Shown piece by piece: positions 22,800-33,902 of a DNA stretch of 64,000 nt (position 1 is the stretch's first letter; each line of letters begins with the position of its first letter). The notes under the pieces are model-generated. The model was not told the origin of the DNA and did no database searches. It was given only the letters and a program-made list of their open reading frames with translations. The DNA lies in contig NZ_CP034891.1 in the NCBI RefSeq assembly GCF_005083565.1, forward strand, positions 578,336 through 642,335, given 5' to 3'. The DNA comes from Buchnera aphidicola (Acyrthosiphon lactucae) (GTDB lineage: Bacteria; Pseudomonadota; Gammaproteobacteria; Enterobacterales; Enterobacteriaceae). The translations under genes and the position numbers were made by a program.

Positions 22800-23735
22800 T
22801 TAATTTTTAATTTGAATCATTTTATTCATATATTGAAAAAATTCACTATCTGAATCAATTAATATAATATTGCCATCATTTTTAAAACTATTTTCATATG
22901 CTCGTAAGCTACGAATAAAAAAATAAAAATCTGGTTCTTTACTAAAATTTTCTGCAAATAACTTTGTTACTTCAGCTTCTCCTTGACCTTTAATTATTAA
23001 AGCTTCTTTTTGTGCTTCTGATAATATTATAGATACTTTATAATCTGCTGTCGCACGTAATTTTTCAGCTTTCTCTTGTCCTTGAGAACGTTGACTTCTA
23101 GCCACCGCTTCTCTTTCAGCTCTCATCCGATTATATATAGCATCAGAAACTTCAATAGGTAAATTAATTTGTTTAATACGAACATCTACTACATGAATAC
23201 CTAATGCATTCATACTATTAACATTAATTAAAGAATTTTTTTCTAAGTTAATACTTCCTTTATTTAATGAATTTAAAACATCAGTTGTCAATCTTCCTCT
23301 TGAATCAGTAACAATTTCCTTAACGTTAAGACAACCTATTTCAGAACGTAATCGATCACTAAATTTTCTTTTTAGTAATAATTCAGCCTGAAAAATATCT
23401 CCTCCTCCAGTTGCAAGGTAGTAACGACTGAAATCATTAATACGCCATTTTATATAAGAATCAACAATAAGATCTTTTTTTTCTTTAGTAACAAAACGAT
23501 CTGCTTGATTGTCCATAGTATGAATTCGTCCATCTAACATTTTAACTGTTTCTAAAAATGGTAATTTAAAATGTAGTCCAGGACTATATACTACTGTTTT
23601 TTTTTCATTATTGCGTAAAACTTTACCAAATTGTAAAACAATACCACGTTCGCCTTCTTTAACAATAAAGAAGGAAGAAGATAATAAAAGCAATAAAATA
23701 CTTGATAGGAAAATAACAGCTTTATTCATGTTCAT
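22800..23735 (-). CDS. hflC: HflC, SPFH-domain regulator of FtsH
   Basis: HflC forms with HflK a large membrane-anchored periplasmic ring that modulates the protease FtsH. An N-terminal signal-anchor (AVIFLSSILLLLLSSSFFIV) is followed by the SPFH/Band-7 domain (VKEGERGIVLQFGKV, DGRIHTMDNQADRFVTKEKK), and then an Ala/Glu-rich coiled region (RAEREAVARSQRSQGQEKAEKL). Its ATG overlaps the hflK stop as ATGA, so the two are translationally coupled. The 311 residues are slightly shorter than E. coli (334). Confidence 0.95.
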   Translation of the reverse strand: MNMNKAVIFLSSILLLLLSSSFFIVKEGERGIVLQFGKVLRNNEKKTVVYSPGLHFKLPFLETVKMLDGRIHTMDNQADRFVTKEKKDLIVDSYIKWRINDFSRYYLATGGGDIFQAELLLKRKFSDRLRSEIGCLNVKEIVTDSRGRLTTDVLNSLNKGSINLEKNSLINVNSMNALGIHVVDVRIKQINLPIEVSDAIYNRMRAEREAVARSQRSQGQEKAEKLRATADYKVSIILSEAQKEALIIKGQGEAEVTKLFAENFSKEPDFYFFIRSLRAYENSFKNDGNIILIDSDSEFFQYMNKMIQIKN

Positions 23736-24952
23736 TCTCTCTCTATATTTTTAAAATCACTTCGAATAGAATTAATACGACGTTTTTCTAAAATATTGTT
23801 AGGAGATAATGAAGAAAAATAATTAATATTTTTTTCTTTTTTATTAAGAGAAGAATTATTTTTATTAGATTTAATATTATTCTTGATATTTTTATCAAGT
23901 GATCCTATATTAGAAAAAAATTTATTCAAAGATAAAAATAATACTGAATTGCTTTTCTTATCAATAAAGATTTTTTTATTTTTACTCAATAATCTTTCCA
24001 TAGATTCTATATAAAGACGTTGTAAAGTTATTTTTTTAGCTATTCTATATTGGGGTAAAATTTTAGAAAAACGAGCAACTTCTCCTTGAGCTTCTAGAAT
24101 TATACGTGAAGAATATGCCCGTGCTTCTTCTAAAATTCTTTGCGCTTTACCATTAGCTTTAGGCTGTACTTCATTTGAATAAGCTTCAGCTTCACGTACA
24201 TATTGTTCACGATTTTCACGTGCTGCAATTGCATCATCAAAAGCAGCTTTTACTTCTTCAGGAGGTCTAGCTGTTTGAAAATTAACATCTAATATTGCAA
24301 TTCCCATTTTATATGGTTTAATTGTTTCTTCAATTTCTTTTTGAGTATCACTTCGAACTAAAGTTCGACCTTCTGTTAGCACTCGATCCATAGTTGAATG
24401 TCCAATAACACCTCTTAATGCACTATCTGTTGCTTGACGTAAACTATCATCTGGATAACACACAGAAAAAAGATAATCAGCAGGATTAGTTATTTTATAT
24501 TGTACATTCATTTCAACACGTACTACATTTTCATCTGAAGTTAACATTACACCAGAAGTTGCTAATTCACGTACTGTTTCAACATTTACAGCTCTAACTT
24601 CATTAAAAAAAACAGGTCTCCAATTTAATCCTGGTTGAACTAAATGACTAAACCTACCAAAACTAGTAACTACACCACGTTCAGCTTCTTTAATAGTATA
24701 AAAACCACTGGCACACCAAATAAAAAAACTTATTATAATTATGATTATAAAGGGATGAATTATTTTTTTGGATGAACTTGAGGGATTAGTTTTTTTAGTA
24801 ATAATATTTTTAAGACTATATAAAAAATTTTTTACATCTGATACAGCAGTTTTTTTTTCATGTTTATTATCTGAACAGTTTTTATTATTACTGTTCTCGT
24901 TCCCCCATGGATCAAATTCAGGTTTATTATCATTTGGTTTATTCCAAACCAT
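23732..24952 (-). CDS. hflK: HflK, SPFH-domain regulator of FtsH
   Basis: HflK is the partner of HflC. The N-terminus begins MVWNKPNDNKPEFDPWG, like E. coli HflK. A transmembrane segment (PFIIIIIISFFIWCASGFYTI near residues 68-88) precedes the SPFH domain (EAERGVVTSFGRFSHLVQPGLNW) and the coiled region REQYVREAEAYSNEV. The C-terminal tail is Asn/Lys/Ser-rich and unlike E. coli. Start 24952 is chosen over the Met four codons upstream because it matches the family N-terminus. In E. coli hfq and hflX lie between miaA and hflK; both are absent here. Confidence 0.95.
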   Translation of the reverse strand: MVWNKPNDNKPEFDPWGNENSNNKNCSDNKHEKKTAVSDVKNFLYSLKNIITKKTNPSSSSKKIIHPFIIIIIISFFIWCASGFYTIKEAERGVVTSFGRFSHLVQPGLNWRPVFFNEVRAVNVETVRELATSGVMLTSDENVVRVEMNVQYKITNPADYLFSVCYPDDSLRQATDSALRGVIGHSTMDRVLTEGRTLVRSDTQKEIEETIKPYKMGIAILDVNFQTARPPEEVKAAFDDAIAARENREQYVREAEAYSNEVQPKANGKAQRILEEARAYSSRIILEAQGEVARFSKILPQYRIAKKITLQRLYIESMERLLSKNKKIFIDKKSNSVLFLSLNKFFSNIGSLDKNIKNNIKSNKNNSSLNKKEKNINYFSSLSPNNILEKRRINSIRSDFKNIERE

Positions 24953-25109
24953 CTTATGCCTCATTTATTAGTTTTTTCTAGAATAAATTCTTAAAAAAAT
25001 GTAAACAATTAAATTTTTTTAATGATAAGATATTATTAAAATGATACATTTTCTATTCTTTAAGAATAAAAATATATTTTTTAAAAATTATTAAATTTAT
25101 ATAGATAAT

Positions 25110-26047
25110 TCATTTTTTTTGAAGAATATTTAATATTTTTTGCACTGAAATATTAGGAATAGAATTATATAATATTTTATTAAGATTTTTCCATTTTTTT
25201 AGCCATGTTAATTGATGTTTAGCAAGTTTTCTCGTAGCATATATTATTTTGTTAAACATTTCTTCATAACTATTTTTATACTCCAGATATTCCCACATTT
25301 GACGATATCCTATACATCGAATAGATGGTAAATTGATATGTAAATCTCCTCTTAAAAAAAGAATTTCTACTTCTTTTTGAAAACCTAAAACTAACATTTT
25401 TTTTACACGAAGTTTAATTTTATTGTTTAACCATTCTTTATTTGGAGGCATAATTGCAAATTGAAAAATATTATATGGTAATTTATAGTTATTTTTTATT
25501 TTTATTTCTGTTAAACTTTTTCCAGAAATATAAAAAATTTCTAAAGCTCTAAGTAATCTTTGAAAATCATTTTTATGAATTCGACTAGCAGAAATAGGAT
25601 CGATTGCCTCTAATCTTTTATGTAAAAAATATTTTTCATTATTATTTTTTAATAAAAATTCACGAATTTTAATATTAGATGGTGGTAAAACAGACAATCC
25701 GTGTAGTAAAACATTATAATAAAACATTGTTCCACCAACAAGACAAGGTATTTTATCTAATTTAATGATATTATCAATTTCTTTTAAAACATCTCTTTGA
25801 AATTCTGCAGCTGAATAATTTTCAATTGGATCTTTAATATTTAATAAACGATGAGGATGATTACATAAATCAGAAACACTTGGCTTATCTGTTCCAATAT
25901 CCATTCCACGATAAATTAATGCTGAATCTACACTGATTAATTCTATTGGCAAATATTTTCTAAGACAAATAGCAAGTTTACTTTTTCCACATGCAGTGGG
26001 TCCCATTAAAAAAATAACAATAGGTTTTTTTTTTTATAAAATTTCAT
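25110..26047 (-). CDS. miaA: tRNA dimethylallyltransferase MiaA, start separated by a poly(A) frameshift
   Basis: MiaA prenylates A37 of tRNAs reading UNN codons. From GPTACGKS (P-loop) through ISVDSALIYRGMDIGTDKP, LVGGTMFYYN, ISASRIHKNDFQRLLRALE and LPSIRCIGYRQMW, the protein is full family length. The only in-frame Met (26006) lies directly before the P-loop and would delete the first beta strand. The real start is probably the ATG at 26045-26047. It overlaps the mutL stop as ATGA and reads MKFYKKK..., then needs one extra base in an A11 run (26025-26035 on the plus strand) to enter the PIVIFLMGPT frame. That gives 312 residues, close to the 316 of E. coli. Either transcriptional slippage or an assembly undercall could explain it. 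Confidence 0.88.
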
Positions 26048-27795
26048 ATTTTTAAAGTACATAATGCTGCATTAATATTTATTTTTTGTAACAATTTTGA
26101 TGGAGGATTCATTAATAATAAAGGACAATAATATTCTATTTCTAAAAGTACTGCAATTCCATTAGCACAAGTCCAATTTTTTAATTCTATAAAAACATTA
26201 ATATAAAACCAGTTTAATATTTCTGAAATTAAGACTTGTTTTTTAAGAAATAAAAATGCGAAAAATTCTGATATTATTAAATGAAAATTTCGATCTTTTA
26301 AAAAAATAGGAATAGCTGATAAAATAACATAATTTTTTTTAAAAATTAAATGAAATCCAATTTTTAATAATATTTCTTTATGATTAGATAAAATAAAATA
26401 TTCTTGAGATTTAAGATTAATTTTAATATGACTTGAAAAATATTCAGGTATGATTTTTTTTTTAATATTATTTTTTAGTTTTTGTTTTCTAACTATGCCC
26501 TTAGCTAAAGGGAAAGAAATTAATGAAAAATTATTAGATTTGTAAATTAAACCATAATATTTACGTACAATAACTAATAATTTTCCAATAGAACATTGAT
26601 ATTTTTCTAAATAAGTATTTGAAATAAAATTATTACGCTTTTTTTTTATATTTATATTTTTAGAAATATTCTTGTTAAAAAAGAATAAAGATATGAACGT
26701 TAAAAAAATAGGATCAAAAAAATATAAATCAGACATTTTTTTTTTGTACACGTTATTTTTTGTGTTACGCAAAGAGTCATTGAATAAATATTTTTTTTCA
26801 ATTTTTTTTAAATTATATAAAATAGTTTCATAAATAAATGTATAAACTATATCAGGTTTATGAAATTTAATTTCATTTTTAGTAGGATGAATATTAATAT
26901 CAATATTATCAGATGAGATTTTTAAATACAAAATAAATGATATATTTTTTTTTCCTGATATTTTATAATAAGCAGAACGAACAGCACTAATAAAAATATT
27001 ATTATAAATATATCGATTATTAACGTAACAATATTGGATACTTTTTGATTCTTTAAAATCATATGGATGTGATATCCATCCAAAAAAAAACATGTTATAT
27101 TTTTTTTCTTTTATTTCTATAAATTGATTTACATCAATTGTTTTAAATATATCTTTAAATCTATTAATTTTTTTATTTTTACTATTTATAGAATTATATT
27201 GTATAATTAATTTTTTATTATGTTTAAGAGAGAAACTTATATAAAAACAAGATAAAGCTATTTTTTTCACTACTTCACAAATCTTCAAAAATTCTAATTT
27301 TTGATTTTTTAAAAATTTAAGACGAACAGGCATATTATAAAATAAGTTTTCTACTATAACAGTAGTGCCTTGAGGATGTGCTATTGGTTGTACAGTAATA
27401 TGATTATTGGAAAATCCTTCTAAGTACAGCTTCCAAGCAATATCATTAAACTGAGTACAAGAAATTAAAGTTAGCCTTGAAACAGCTCTAATACTAGCTA
27501 AAGCTTCTCCTCGAAAACCAAATGTAGTAAGCGCATATAAATCTGATAAAGAATTAATTTTACTAGTAGCATGATGACATACTGCAAGAAACAACTCTTC
27601 TTTATGAATACCACAACCATTATCTCTCAAAACAATAGATTGAAATCCATTTTTTTCTATTAAAATATCAATATTAGTTGCACCAGCATCTATACTATTC
27701 TCTATAATTTCTTTAATAACTGAAGCTGGACGTTCAATAACTTCTCCAGCAGAAATTTGACTTGATAAATCAGACGATAATTTACGAATTGGCAT
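26044..27795 (-). CDS. mutL: DNA mismatch repair protein MutL
   Basis: MutL links MutS mismatch recognition to MutH/UvrD. The GHKL ATPase motifs are intact: EIIENSIDAGATNID (catalytic Glu), RDNGCGI and TFGFRGEALASI. The C-terminal dimerisation domain is recognisable but divergent (WTCANGIAVLLEIEYYCPLL). The 583 residues compare with 615 in E. coli; the linker is Lys/Asn-rich and shorter. The stop overlaps the likely miaA start. Mismatch repair matters here because loss of function would favour homopolymer slippage; the gene appears intact. Confidence 0.94.
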   Translation of the reverse strand: MPIRKLSSDLSSQISAGEVIERPASVIKEIIENSIDAGATNIDILIEKNGFQSIVLRDNGCGIHKEELFLAVCHHATSKINSLSDLYALTTFGFRGEALASIRAVSRLTLISCTQFNDIAWKLYLEGFSNNHITVQPIAHPQGTTVIVENLFYNMPVRLKFLKNQKLEFLKICEVVKKIALSCFYISFSLKHNKKLIIQYNSINSKNKKINRFKDIFKTIDVNQFIEIKEKKYNMFFFGWISHPYDFKESKSIQYCYVNNRYIYNNIFISAVRSAYYKISGKKNISFILYLKISSDNIDINIHPTKNEIKFHKPDIVYTFIYETILYNLKKIEKKYLFNDSLRNTKNNVYKKKMSDLYFFDPIFLTFISLFFFNKNISKNINIKKKRNNFISNTYLEKYQCSIGKLLVIVRKYYGLIYKSNNFSLISFPLAKGIVRKQKLKNNIKKKIIPEYFSSHIKINLKSQEYFILSNHKEILLKIGFHLIFKKNYVILSAIPIFLKDRNFHLIISEFFAFLFLKKQVLISEILNWFYINVFIELKNWTCANGIAVLLEIEYYCPLLLMNPPSKLLQKININAALCTLKI

Positions 27796-27888
27796 TATTT
27801 ATTCTCTAAATTCATTTAAAATGTTATTTATGAAAGATAAAATAATATCATTTTAAATTTTTATAAAAAATAAAATTTTTTTTAATCG

Positions 27889-29052
27889 TTATAATTTATT
27901 TAATTTTTTTATAATTGAATTATATTCTAAAATAATAGAATCTACTTCTTTACTATTTATAGGTAAATGACAAATTTCAATTAAAGTTTTTTTAAAACCC
28001 TGTTTTCTTATTAAAGATGCAATCTTGGTTGATTCTAAATCATTTAAATTTTGATAATGAAATGCTGCAGCAATACCTTTTACTAAATTAGAATAAGGCA
28101 ATTGATACTTAATAGCACCTAAAAGAGGTTTTATCAAACGTTCTTCTTTTCCTAATTTTTGAAAGGGATTTCTCGCTATCCGTTCGAGTCTATCTGATAA
28201 AAAAGGATTTTCAAAACGTAAAAAAATTTTTTTAATATAAGCTAAATGATCATTTTTATTAAAATTATAACGTTTTATTAATACTAACCCGCTTTCTTTC
28301 ATAGCACATTTTACAATAATACGTATTTCTTTATCTGATATAGCTTCATGCATAGTTTGATATTTTTTAATTAAACCCAAATAAGCTGCTATAGCATGTC
28401 CGGTATTTAATGTAAGTAGTTTTCTTTCTATAAAAGCATTTAAGTTATTACTTACTTTCATATCAATGATTTTTGGTATTGTTCCTTTAAATTGAGCAAG
28501 ATCAACAATCCATTCTTTAAAATTTTCAACAATCAAAAATAAACTATCTTTATCGTTAACTAAAGGTATAATTGTATCAATACTACAATCTATAAAACCA
28601 ACATATTTATTTAAATAATTATGATATTGTATAGGTAATTTTTTCAGAACTTCTTTTTTTAAAAAAGAACTTGCTTTTATTTTATTTTCACAAGCGATGA
28701 TATTGAGTATTTTTACAGATTTGTTTTGAATTTTTAATATTATTCCACGTATAATAATTGAAGCAATTTTATCTAGTGCACTAGAACCTACTGCAGTTGT
28801 GATTAAATCAACTGAATCAATTATTTTGATAATATTTGGATTATTAGAATTTATAGCACTTATGTTTGTAACATTGATAATTTTTTCTTGATTTGTACCT
28901 ATTATTTTAACAGAATATTTTTTATCACGATTAATAGCATCGACTATATCTTGATTAACATCAGCAAAAATAACATTAAAACCAGATTCTGATAATGTTT
29001 TTCCAATAAAACCGCGCCCGATATTTCCAGCTCCAAAATGTAATGATTTCAT
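27889..29052 (-). CDS. mtlD: Mannitol-1-phosphate 5-dehydrogenase
   Basis: MtlD oxidises mannitol-1-phosphate to fructose-6-phosphate with NAD+. The N-terminal NAD motif LHFGAGNIGRGFIGK is at residues 4-18, with FADVNQ, IIACENKI, FVGFID-type and the catalytic Lys region ERKLLTLNTGHA. The start at 29052 (MKSLHFGAG) matches E. coli, and a Met four codons upstream is less likely. The length of about 387 residues is near E. coli (382). It lies 41 bases after mtlA, as in the E. coli mtlAD operon; mtlR is absent, so regulation is probably lost. Confidence 0.96.
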   Translation of the reverse strand: MKSLHFGAGNIGRGFIGKTLSESGFNVIFADVNQDIVDAINRDKKYSVKIIGTNQEKIINVTNISAINSNNPNIIKIIDSVDLITTAVGSSALDKIASIIIRGIILKIQNKSVKILNIIACENKIKASSFLKKEVLKKLPIQYHNYLNKYVGFIDCSIDTIIPLVNDKDSLFLIVENFKEWIVDLAQFKGTIPKIIDMKVSNNLNAFIERKLLTLNTGHAIAAYLGLIKKYQTMHEAISDKEIRIIVKCAMKESGLVLIKRYNFNKNDHLAYIKKIFLRFENPFLSDRLERIARNPFQKLGKEERLIKPLLGAIKYQLPYSNLVKGIAAAFHYQNLNDLESTKIASLIRKQGFKKTLIEICHLPINSKEVDSIILEYNSIIKKLNKL

Positions 29053-29093
29053 AAGAAAATCCAATGAAATTATTGTGAAAATTAGTAAAAAAA

Positions 29094-31001
29094 TTAAATT
29101 TTCTCAACAGTTAAAAGAGATAACGCTTCTGTTACACTAGTAGTATTAGATAATCTTTTAATTACATCTTTATCATCTAATGCATTAGTAATATTACTTA
29201 CTACCATAATGTGTTCATTATTTTTAGCTGCAACTCCAATTACAAGATAAGCAATATCGTCTATATCTTCTCCAAAATGCACACCTTGTGGAAATTGACA
29301 AAAAACTATTCCAGTTTTTAATACAGAATCTTTTGATTCAATGGTACCATGTGGTAATGCTATTGATTCACCTAACCAAGTAGAAGCTATTTTTTCTCTT
29401 TCTAACATTGAATGAATATAATCAGATTTAACATAACCTTGTTGTACTAAATTATTACCAACAATATTAATTGCTTCTTCTTTATTATTTGCATGCTGAT
29501 TAAGTATAATATTTTTTTCACTTAACTGAAATAAATCATGTGATTTTTTTTTATTATCTGTATTGAAAGAATTAACGTGATTTTTATCTAAATAAATTAC
29601 ATTTTCTATTAATTTTTTTACTAAATTATCATAAAAACTATGATTAAGAAAGTTTTTTAAAGATATATGTTTAGAATATGGTGCGTATTTTTGAGCCCGA
29701 TATGTTAAATTCTGATGCGTAATTACTAAGTCTGCATTTTTAGGTAACATACTAATTGCCATATTTGAAACAGAAATATGAGTTAAATTAGCATTTTTAA
29801 TTTTTTTACGAAGAATACTTGCACCCATTGCACTAGATCCCATTCCAGCATCACAAGCAACGATAATCGTTTTAACTTCAGTAAATTGAAAAACATCAGA
29901 ACTATCTTTTAATGTTTTTAAATTTACACATTCTTTATATTTATTTGTAATTTTTTGATCATCTTTGTTAATTTTATCAAAATCAAATTTTAATAATATA
30001 GCAGCACTTATAAAAGAAATTATAAAAGAGCAAAAAATAGAAATAATATTAGCAAAATAGAGACTTTTAGGAGTCATAGCTAAAATAGATAAAATAGAAC
30101 CTGGTGATGCTGCTGAAATTAAACCACCATGTAATAAAACAAGTGCAAAAATACCACTCATACCACCTAAAACTAAAGAAATAATTAGTTTTGGTTTAAT
30201 TAAAACGTAAGGAAAATAAATCTCATGGACTCCACCTAAAAATTCAATTATTGCGGCTGCTCCAGAAGATTTAGATAATTCACCTTTTCCGAAAAAAAAC
30301 CATGCGATTAATACACCAAGTCCTGGACCTGGATTAGATTCAATTAAAAAAAATATAGAACTATTTTTATCTAATACATCTTGAATACCTAAAGGAGAAA
30401 AAATTCCATGATTAATAACGTTATTTAAAAAAAATATTTTAGCTGGCTCTATAATTATAGAAGTAAGAGGCAATAAATTATAAGATACAATAATTTTTAT
30501 CAATTCGCCTAAAACATGTGAAAACCATTGAATAAATGGACCAATTGTAGAAAATGAAATTATTGCTAATAATATCCCAAATATAGCAAGCGAAAAATTA
30601 TTCACTAGCATTTCAAAACCATTTTTTATTCTATTTTCTATTTTTTTATCAAAATATTTTATAATCCATCCAGATAAAGGTCCTACAATCATCGCACCTA
30701 ATAACATTGGTATATTAGTACTAGTAATCAATCCTATAGTACTTATACTACCAATCAATCCTCCTCTAGAATTTGCAATTAAACTTCCTCCAGTATATGC
30801 AATTAAAATAGGTAAAAGATAAAAAATAATAGGTGATATTAATTGTTCTAAAATTTTATTAGGTTGCCATCCTAATGGCATAAATAAAGCAGTCATCATT
30901 CCCCATGCAATAAAAATACTTATATTAGGCATTATCATATTACTTAAAAATCGACCAAAATTTTGTATTTTTAATTTAATTAATATCAACATAATCATCA
31001 C
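29094..31001 (-). CDS. mtlA: Mannitol-specific PTS enzyme IICBA
   Basis: MtlA takes up and phosphorylates mannitol. It is a full three-domain PTS enzyme of 635 residues (E. coli 637). The membrane IIC domain covers about 1-345 with the substrate motif [11 protein letters not shown]. The IIB domain has the phosphocysteine loop [14 protein letters not shown], and the IIA domain has the phosphohistidine ALPHGTIE near 555. The exact start is uncertain (29094 end is fixed; Met codons at 31001, 30998 or 30992). With mtlD and pgi it feeds glycolysis from a sugar alcohol available in aphids. Confidence 0.96.
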   Translation of the reverse strand: MMIMLILIKLKIQNFGRFLSNMIMPNISIFIAWGMMTALFMPLGWQPNKILEQLISPIIFYLLPILIAYTGGSLIANSRGGLIGSISTIGLITSTNIPMLLGAMIVGPLSGWIIKYFDKKIENRIKNGFEMLVNNFSLAIFGILLAIISFSTIGPFIQWFSHVLGELIKIIVSYNLLPLTSIIIEPAKIFFLNNVINHGIFSPLGIQDVLDKNSSIFFLIESNPGPGLGVLIAWFFFGKGELSKSSGAAAIIEFLGGVHEIYFPYVLIKPKLIISLVLGGMSGIFALVLLHGGLISAASPGSILSILAMTPKSLYFANIISIFCSFIISFISAAILLKFDFDKINKDDQKITNKYKECVNLKTLKDSSDVFQFTEVKTIIVACDAGMGSSAMGASILRKKIKNANLTHISVSNMAISMLPKNADLVITHQNLTYRAQKYAPYSKHISLKNFLNHSFYDNLVKKLIENVIYLDKNHVNSFNTDNKKKSHDLFQLSEKNIILNQHANNKEEAINIVGNNLVQQGYVKSDYIHSMLEREKIASTWLGESIALPHGTIESKDSVLKTGIVFCQFPQGVHFGEDIDDIAYLVIGVAAKNNEHIMVVSNITNALDDKDVIKRLSNTTSVTEALSLLTVEKI

Positions 31002-31136
31002 TCATTTGCTTAAAAAAACCAGTATTTTAAATAATTTTGAATTAATTAATTAATAATTAAATTATTAATTCAACTCTCTAAAATAAATACTTAACTGATA
31101 TATAGATAAAATTTAAAAAATTTAGAAAAAATATTT

Positions 31137-32786
31137 TTAAATCATAAAAGATTTATAAAAATTAATAAGACCTTCAGTTGAAGAATCATAATATTTATTT
31201 TTGATATTATGTTTTATATCATTATAAATATAATGAGATAGTTCTTTTCCTATTTCAACACCCCATTGATCAAAACTAAAAATATTTAATATATAACCTT
31301 GAACAAAAATTTTATGTTCATATAAAGAAATTAATGCTCCTAAATTATAAGGAGTAATTTTCCGAATTAAAATCGAATTAGTAGGTTGGTTTCCTTCACA
31401 TATTTTAAAAGGTAAAATTTTATTTATATCATTCTTATTTTTTTTAGACAATATTAATTCATCTAAAATAACATCTCTAGATTTACCAAAAGCTAGTGCT
31501 TGTGTTTGAGCAAAAAAATTAGATACTAGTTTAATATGATGATCATCTAAATCATTATGTGAAAAAATTGGAGCAATAAAATCACAGGGAATTAATTTCG
31601 TTCCTTGATGTATTAATTGATAAAATGCATGTTGACCATTAGTACCAGGTTCACCCCATATAATAGGACCAGTTTGATAATCTATTTTCTCACCATTTCT
31701 ATTAATTGATTTACCATTAGATTCCATATTAGACTGTTGAAAATATGCAGAAAAACGATGCATATATTGATCATATGGAAATATTGCTTCTGTTTCAGAA
31801 TTAAAAAAATTAGCATACCAAATACTAATTAAAGCTAATAATATTGGAATATTTTTATTATAATCAGAATTATAAAAGTGATTATCCATAGTATGAGCGC
31901 CATCTAAAAATTTCTCAAAATTATTAAATCCGATAGATAATATGATAGATAATCCTACTGAAGACCATAATGAAAAACGTCCACCTACCCAATCCCAAAA
32001 TTTAAAAATATTATTAATATGAATTCCAAAATTTAAAGCATTTTTTACATTAGCTGATAAAGCAAAAAAGTGCTTATCTAAAGTATTTTTGTTTTTTGAA
32101 TAATTTATAAACCATTTTTTTGCACTATATGCATTAGTTATAGTTTCATCTGTTGTAAATGTTTTAGAAGCAATTAAAAAAATAGTTTTTTCAGGGTTTA
32201 TTTTTTTTAAAACTTCAGTTAAATGAGTACCATCTATATTCGAAACATAGTGTATATTTAAATGATTTTTATATGGACGTAATGCTTCATTCACCATATA
32301 TGGTCCTAAATCAGATCCACCAATACCAATATTTACAACGTCAGAAATAGGTTTTCCTGTGTAACCTTTCCATTGTCCATTAATAACAATATCTGAAAAA
32401 TATTTCATCTTTTCTAGTAAAGTATTAATTTCTAACATAATATTGCGATTATCTATCATAATAGGACGATTAGTTCTATTACGTAGTGCTATATGCAATA
32501 CAGAACGATCTTCTGTTTGATTTATTTTAGCACCAGAAAACATTAATTTTATTGCAGATCTTACATCAGTTTCTTCAGCTAATTTTAATAAATATATTAA
32601 AGTATCATCATTAATACGATTTTTTGAAAAATCAATTAAAATTTCATTTTCAAATAAAATCGAAAATTTTTTAAACCGATTTGAATCAGATGAAAAAAGA
32701 TCTTTTAGGTGAATGTTTTTTATTTTTTGAAAATGATTTTTTAAATCTTTATAAGATTTAGTATTATTCAAATTTATATTTTTCAT
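31137..32786 (-). CDS. pgi: Glucose-6-phosphate isomerase
   Basis: Pgi interconverts glucose-6-phosphate and fructose-6-phosphate. The 549 residues equal E. coli. Motifs are [61 protein letters not shown] with the catalytic Glu/His region, and the C-terminal [13 protein letters not shown] with the catalytic Lys. It is divergent from orn, and 260 bases of AT-rich promoter spacer lie between them. Confidence 0.97.
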   Translation of the reverse strand: MKNINLNNTKSYKDLKNHFQKIKNIHLKDLFSSDSNRFKKFSILFENEILIDFSKNRINDDTLIYLLKLAEETDVRSAIKLMFSGAKINQTEDRSVLHIALRNRTNRPIMIDNRNIMLEINTLLEKMKYFSDIVINGQWKGYTGKPISDVVNIGIGGSDLGPYMVNEALRPYKNHLNIHYVSNIDGTHLTEVLKKINPEKTIFLIASKTFTTDETITNAYSAKKWFINYSKNKNTLDKHFFALSANVKNALNFGIHINNIFKFWDWVGGRFSLWSSVGLSIILSIGFNNFEKFLDGAHTMDNHFYNSDYNKNIPILLALISIWYANFFNSETEAIFPYDQYMHRFSAYFQQSNMESNGKSINRNGEKIDYQTGPIIWGEPGTNGQHAFYQLIHQGTKLIPCDFIAPIFSHNDLDDHHIKLVSNFFAQTQALAFGKSRDVILDELILSKKNKNDINKILPFKICEGNQPTNSILIRKITPYNLGALISLYEHKIFVQGYILNIFSFDQWGVEIGKELSHYIYNDIKHNIKNKYYDSSTEGLINFYKSFMI

Positions 32787-33045
32787 TAAATAATTTATCT
32801 CTCTTAAAATGTAGAAACATATTTTATATTTAGATAAGTAATTTTTATATTTAAAAATATAAACAAGATTTTAAATTATTCTAAAATAATATATTTATAA
32901 TTTAAAATATTGATATATAATTAAAATCTATATTAAAAAAAGTTAGTATAAAAATAATAATTTTCTAACTCAATAATTCTATTATTTTCTTATTTAAAAT
33001 CAAATTTAATATTAAAATTTAGAATATTTAATAATCTATAAAAAT

Positions 33046-33594
33046 ATGAAAATTAACAAAAAAAATTTAATTTGGATAGATTTAGAAATGACTGGACTTA
33101 ATCCTATAATACATCGTATTATTGAAATTGCGACATTAATTACAGATACTAACTTAAATATAATTGCAGAAGGTCCCGTAATTCCTATATACCAAAAAAA
33201 AGAACAAATTTTACTTATGGATAAGTGGAACACTACTGTTCATAAAAAAAATGGACTAATAAAACGTGTTGAAAAGAGTTCATATAATGAAAAAAAAGCA
33301 GAATTTGAAACTATACTTTTTTTAAAAAAATGGGTGCCTATTCAATCATCTCCAATCTGTGGAAATAGCATTGCACAAGATCGAAGATTTTTATTTCAAT
33401 ATATGCCAAAATTAGAGAATTATTTTCATTATCGACATATAGATGTCAGTACTCTTAAAGAATTAGCTTGCCGTTGGCATCCATTAATGTTCAATAAATT
33501 CAAAAAAAATAATGATCATAAAGCATTAGAAGATATTCGTGAATCTGTAAGAGAATTAAATTTTTATAAAAAAAATTTTTTAAAATTTAAATAA
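33046..33594 (+). CDS. orn: Oligoribonuclease
   Basis: Orn degrades 2-5 nucleotide RNAs left by other exonucleases and is essential in E. coli. It is a DEDDh exonuclease, with [11 protein letters not shown] near residues 10-20, [11 protein letters not shown] near 107, and [14 protein letters not shown] at the C-terminus. The 182 residues match E. coli (181). It is followed by tRNA-Gly, the same neighbour as in E. coli. Confidence 0.96.
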   Translation: MKINKKNLIWIDLEMTGLNPIIHRIIEIATLITDTNLNIIAEGPVIPIYQKKEQILLMDKWNTTVHKKNGLIKRVEKSSYNEKKAEFETILFLKKWVPIQSSPICGNSIAQDRRFLFQYMPKLENYFHYRHIDVSTLKELACRWHPLMFNKFKKNNDHKALEDIRESVRELNFYKKNFLKFK

Positions 33595-33689
33595 AAAATA
33601 ATTTTTTATAAAAGAAAGCTTGAAAAATTTATTTTATATATATAAAATAAATTTTTATCTAAATTATTAAAATTTACATATATATTATT

Positions 33690-33765
33690 GCGGGAATAGC
33701 TCAGTTGGTAGAGCACAACCTTGCCAAGGTTGGGGTCACGAGTTCAAGTCTCGTTTCCCGCTCCA
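33690..33765 (+). tRNA. tRNA-Gly (GCC)
   Basis: A full cloverleaf: acceptor GCGGGAA/TTCCCGC, D-arm GCTC..GAGC, anticodon loop TTGCCAA with anticodon GCC, T-arm CGAG-TTCAAGT-CTCG, discriminator T and encoded CCA. It differs at only a few positions from E. coli glyV/X/Y, and is a single copy here where E. coli has three in tandem next to orn. Confidence 0.97.
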
Positions 33766-33902
33766 ATTTTATCATCTGATCATATTAATTAATATAATTA
33801 AATGATTACAAAAAAAAACATTGATTTTAACATTCAAAAAACTATTTTTACGAATTAAGAAAGATAATAAAACATATAAAAATACAAAATTAAGGAAAAT
33901 TT

